In this document: one piece after another, positions 3,543-5,999 of the stretch | How the letters are laid out: every line of letters begins with the position of its first letter | How positions within the stretch are numbered: the first letter of the stretch is position 1 | Assembly: GCA_021819045.1 (NCBI GenBank) | Contig: JAKASM010000006.1 | Coordinates: 2,954-8,952, forward strand | Reading direction: 5' to 3' | Origin: Microcaldota archaeon | GTDB lineage: Archaea; Micrarchaeota; Micrarchaeia; Micrarchaeales; Micrarchaeaceae | DNA: 5,999 nucleotides | Notes under the pieces: model-generated | The model's database searches: none | Told to the model about the DNA's origin: nothing | Seen by the model: only the letters and a program-made list of their open reading frames with translations | Program-made: the position numbers and the translations under genes

Positions 3543-5999
3543 TCAATACGCAGTAATCTTCCTTGGAGATACATTAATCCTGCGGCGCTCTTCCTCAAAC
3601 CTGGATATCCACGGGTTAACTCTAAGCAGCCCCTCCTTTCTCAGAAACTCAACGCTGATGAATGTATCTGTCGCTGATAGAAGCGTTCCCCCATCTCCAT
3701 ACTCCACTGTGAACAATGATGTGCCGCGCAGAGAATCTGTAGTTGGTATTCCTATTATGTCAGGGTGGCCTGTATTTCCCTGCAGGGCCATTCCTTCAAG
3801 TACGGCCCTTTCCCCAATTACAGTCTTTCTATGCCTATGCCTGTCGCCTCCTATAGATATCGCAGCCTTCGGCATAAGCCTCTCTATAGTGCCTGCTTCT
3901 GTCCTGTGGCCTACAGCTATGCCTAGACCGCCTTCCAACTCAAATTCCCCATAGCCCCCATGCCTTCCGCCATATACCCTTCTTATCCTTCCCTGCAGGT
4001 GCTTTGGGGCTACCCCTTCTATCCTCTGCGCAAGCTCTCCAGACTCTGTTACATCTCCTCCAGGAAAAGTCCCATTCGCATGGTTTCCGTCCGTGACTAT
4101 TATGCCACGGACCAGACCGCTCTGCACAAGCGGTTTTATAGCATCCACGAAAAGGTCTGCCTGGGTGTTGAGGCTGGGTATGGGGCTTTTGTAGTAGAGC
4201 CATTCCCTATACTCTCTCATAAGCGCATCGTGCTCTTCGCTATGCCTGTTTATTCCTGACTTAACAAGATAATCTCTAAAAGCAGATTCATTGTTCAGGT
4301 CGTTCTCCCTGTTTACCCTGTTCTTGAACCCGCCTAGGTTTCCCTCTATATTATCCCCGTCAAGCACAAGAACCACTTCCTCTTTTGACCTTTCGGTAAC
4401 CCATCTCACCACTTTATCAAGCACGATCCTGTTCGGATATCCCTCTCCAGGGCTGCCTATGTGCACGTCTGTTATGTCAAGGAATGAGATTCTGCTGATT
4501 TCAGGATTCATTCCGCTAGGGCGCAATTTACTCTCAAGCCATTTTGTGATGTCCGAATGTTCGCCATTCTGCGAGTCGAATTTCTGCTTTAATATCATTG
4601 ACGCGAGCCATGTCCTTGCCTGCACGCTCTTCCTGTTCACTCCGAAATCATCAAGAAGCCTGGCAAATTTTCCCTTCTCTGTTATTTCGCTAGGCAGCTT
4701 ATGCCTGAGCTGCAGCATGTCCCTTGCATCAAGGGGATCCCGCGTCCTGTTGAAGCTCCACGACGCTCCGACCATCTTCGCAAGTATTCTCGCCTGTGCT
4801 GCCTTCTCCCTGTCAGCAAATATCTCCAGCTTTTTCGATGATATGAAGGAATGTGTTGCACTTCCGCGGTCTGCATCTATTTCTATCTCATTGAAGCCTG
4901 ATGCAGGAAGCCCTTTCGTAAGCATCTCAGTGAACCATGTCTTCCTTCCTTTCATATGCTCTTCCATCAGCTTCTGAACGTTTATGCAGGGTGGTGCAAC
5001 ATCTGTAAAGCAGATCTCCTCGCTCCTGTTCGCTTTTGGCAGCGGCTCGTATATTCCTCTCGGGCTCCCGGATAGCAGCAGCACATCCGCATCGCTGTCA
5101 ATAGTGCGCAGCAGGTGCCTTACCCTGTAGCTGCTGTCTTTCACAAAGTACGGTGAAGTGTTGTCCCCTTTTGTCCCTGCCACAACCTTTAATCCATTTA
5201 CATATACGCAAGAGCGGTTTCCAGACGTTATCTCCATTGGCATCCTCCTGCCGAACGCATCCTTTATACTGCTCTCTATTATCAGCCTGGATAGGCGGCT
5301 CTCTATTTTTGTTTGGCTCGGCTTACCGGCTTCCAAACCAGTGAACCTTCTCTCTCTAGATAGCCTCTCCTCTGTTGCCCTCTCAGCCTTGCTCTTCTCT
5401 TCGGCAATCATTATATGGGACAGTTTTGTAAGCTTGTTAGCGAGCTCTCTTGCGCGCTTCTCGAGATCCGCGGATTTCTCCCCGCGCTTCCCGTTTGATT
5501 CCTCAATCTGCTTCTTTACTCTGTCGAAGTCCTTTTGTGTCTGCTCTCTTAACTCCTGTATTGTTGGGCCTTCTTCAGGTTTTATGAGCTTGCTAAGCTC
5601 CCAGTCGATATACTCTTCCCCAAGAGTGTCAAATACGGTGTCAGCATCCCTTCCACTTATCCACATCTCCAGCAGCTTCGTATAAAGGTCCTTTATCTGC
5701 AAATTATCTGACAGCTCGTCAAGCAGCTGCTCCTTTTTTTTCTCAAGATATGAGATCTTTGCAGGCAGCTTAAGCGCAGATGCTGCGAGCTTCTTCGCGG
5801 CCCTGCCTGTAGCTCCTTTCATTGATGCTACTTTCTTCTGCACAATATCAAGCTCCTTGGCCAGCTGCCTCACCTCTATGTCTATATTGTCTATCTTGCT
5901 GCCAAGATCAGATACTGCTTGGGCATAGTTCATTCTCATCCTTGCAAGATGCTTAGGATTGTGGTTAAAAGCCTCTCCCAAAGCTTCATATTCAACATT
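3543..5999 (-). CDS. Coiled-coil protein with C-terminal calcineurin-like metallophosphoesterase (5' end probably beyond window)
   Basis: Residue numbers count from a TTG at 5981 (812 residues), but the frame is open to the window edge and the true start is probably upstream. Residues about 20-98 and 140-212 are strongly charged heptad-like helices (coiled coil). Residues about 255-312 resemble the back half of a phosphoesterase domain without its histidines. Residues 498-770 form a complete metallophosphoesterase: Asp505-Val-His507 (motif I), Gly-Asp543-Asn544 (motif II), Gly-Asn633-His634 (motif III), Gly-His692 (motif IV) and GDRHRH with His715 and His717 (motif V). This set binds two metal ions in Mre11/SbcD nucleases and in many other phosphoesterases, so hydrolysis of a phosphodiester or phosphomonoester is expected; nucleic acid is a plausible but unproven substrate. 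About 85 residues, rich in Asn and charged residues, are inserted between motifs II and III. There is no signal peptide or membrane segment. It is first of three minus-strand genes. Confidence 0.85.
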   Translation of the reverse strand, partial: NVEYEALGEAFNHNPKHLARMRMNYAQAVSDLGSKIDNIDIEVRQLAKELDIVQKKVASMKGATGRAAKKLAASALKLPAKISYLEKKKEQLLDELSDNLQIKDLYTKLLEMWISGRDADTVFDTLGEEYIDWELSKLIKPEEGPTIQELREQTQKDFDRVKKQIEESNGKRGEKSADLEKRARELANKLTKLSHIMIAEEKSKAERATEERLSRERRFTGLEAGKPSQTKIESRLSRLIIESSIKDAFGRRMPMEITSGNRSCVYVNGLKVVAGTKGDNTSPYFVKDSSYRVRHLLRTIDSDADVLLLSGSPRGIYEPLPKANRSEEICFTDVAPPCINVQKLMEEHMKGRKTWFTEMLTKGLPASGFNEIEIDADRGSATHSFISSKKLEIFADREKAAQARILAKMVGASWSFNRTRDPLDARDMLQLRHKLPSEITEKGKFARLLDDFGVNRKSVQARTWLASMILKQKFDSQNGEHSDITKWLESKLRPSGMNPEISRISFLDITDVHIGSPGEGYPNRIVLDKVVRWVTERSKEEVVLVLDGDNIEGNLGGFKNRVNRENDLNNESAFRDYLVKSGINRHSEEHDALMREYREWLYYKSPIPSLNTQADLFVDAIKPLVQSGLVRGIIVTDGNHANGTFPGGDVTESGELAQRIEGVAPKHLQGRIRRVYGGRHGGYGEFELEGGLGIAVGHRTEAGTIERLMPKAAISIGGDRHRHRKTVIGERAVLEGMALQGNTGHPDIIGIPTTDSLRGTSLFTVEYGDGGTLLSATDTFISVEFLRKEGLLRVNPWISRFEEERRRINVSPRKITAY

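Noticed and set aside
4291..4977. Plus-strand open frame of 228 codons inside the phosphoesterase gene
   Set aside because: It is antisense to a protein with intact metal-binding motifs; its translation is dominated by Ser, Leu and Phe with no recognisable domain, typical of a shadow frame.

Overview
The window looks archaeal. Isoleucine is very often ATA, arginine is mostly AGG/AGA, start sites carry GGAG-type Shine-Dalgarno sequences or A/T-rich TATA-like boxes at archaeal distances, and the transporter pair is a DUF3311 small membrane protein followed by a sodium:solute symporter. A Thermoplasmata-like or associated acidophilic archaeon is my guess. No rRNA, tRNA or other taxonomic marker is present to test that, and no tRNA, CRISPR array or insertion sequence was recognised.

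Layout. Positions 1-95 may hold the last codons of an upstream plus-strand gene. After a 110-base gap with a TATA-like box come two plus-strand genes that overlap by four bases (206-1989): a two-helix DUF3311 protein and a 506-residue SSS-family permease resembling MctP-type monocarboxylate transporters. They are probably one transcript and one functional uptake unit. A 68-base convergent gap with a small inverted repeat separates them from a minus-strand block that fills the rest of the window.

Read 5' to 3' on its own strand, the minus-strand block holds: (i) a large protein, at least 812 residues and apparently continuing past the right edge, with N-terminal coiled coils, a middle region that looks like a worn-out half of a phosphoesterase domain, and a C-terminal calcineurin-like metallophosphoesterase with all its metal-binding motifs; (ii) a 293-residue putative zinc metallopeptidase with a HExxH motif; (iii) a small unrecognised protein split into two frames by an apparent single-base shift, and starting only six bases after (ii).

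The minus-strand cluster is the unusual part. A coiled-coil phosphoesterase (architecture reminiscent of Mre11/SbcD plus an SMC-like segment, without a visible ATPase) next to a lone HExxH peptidase and a small charged protein is not a gene set I can name. It could be a mobile-element, viral or defence-type module, but that is inference from domain content and gene order only.
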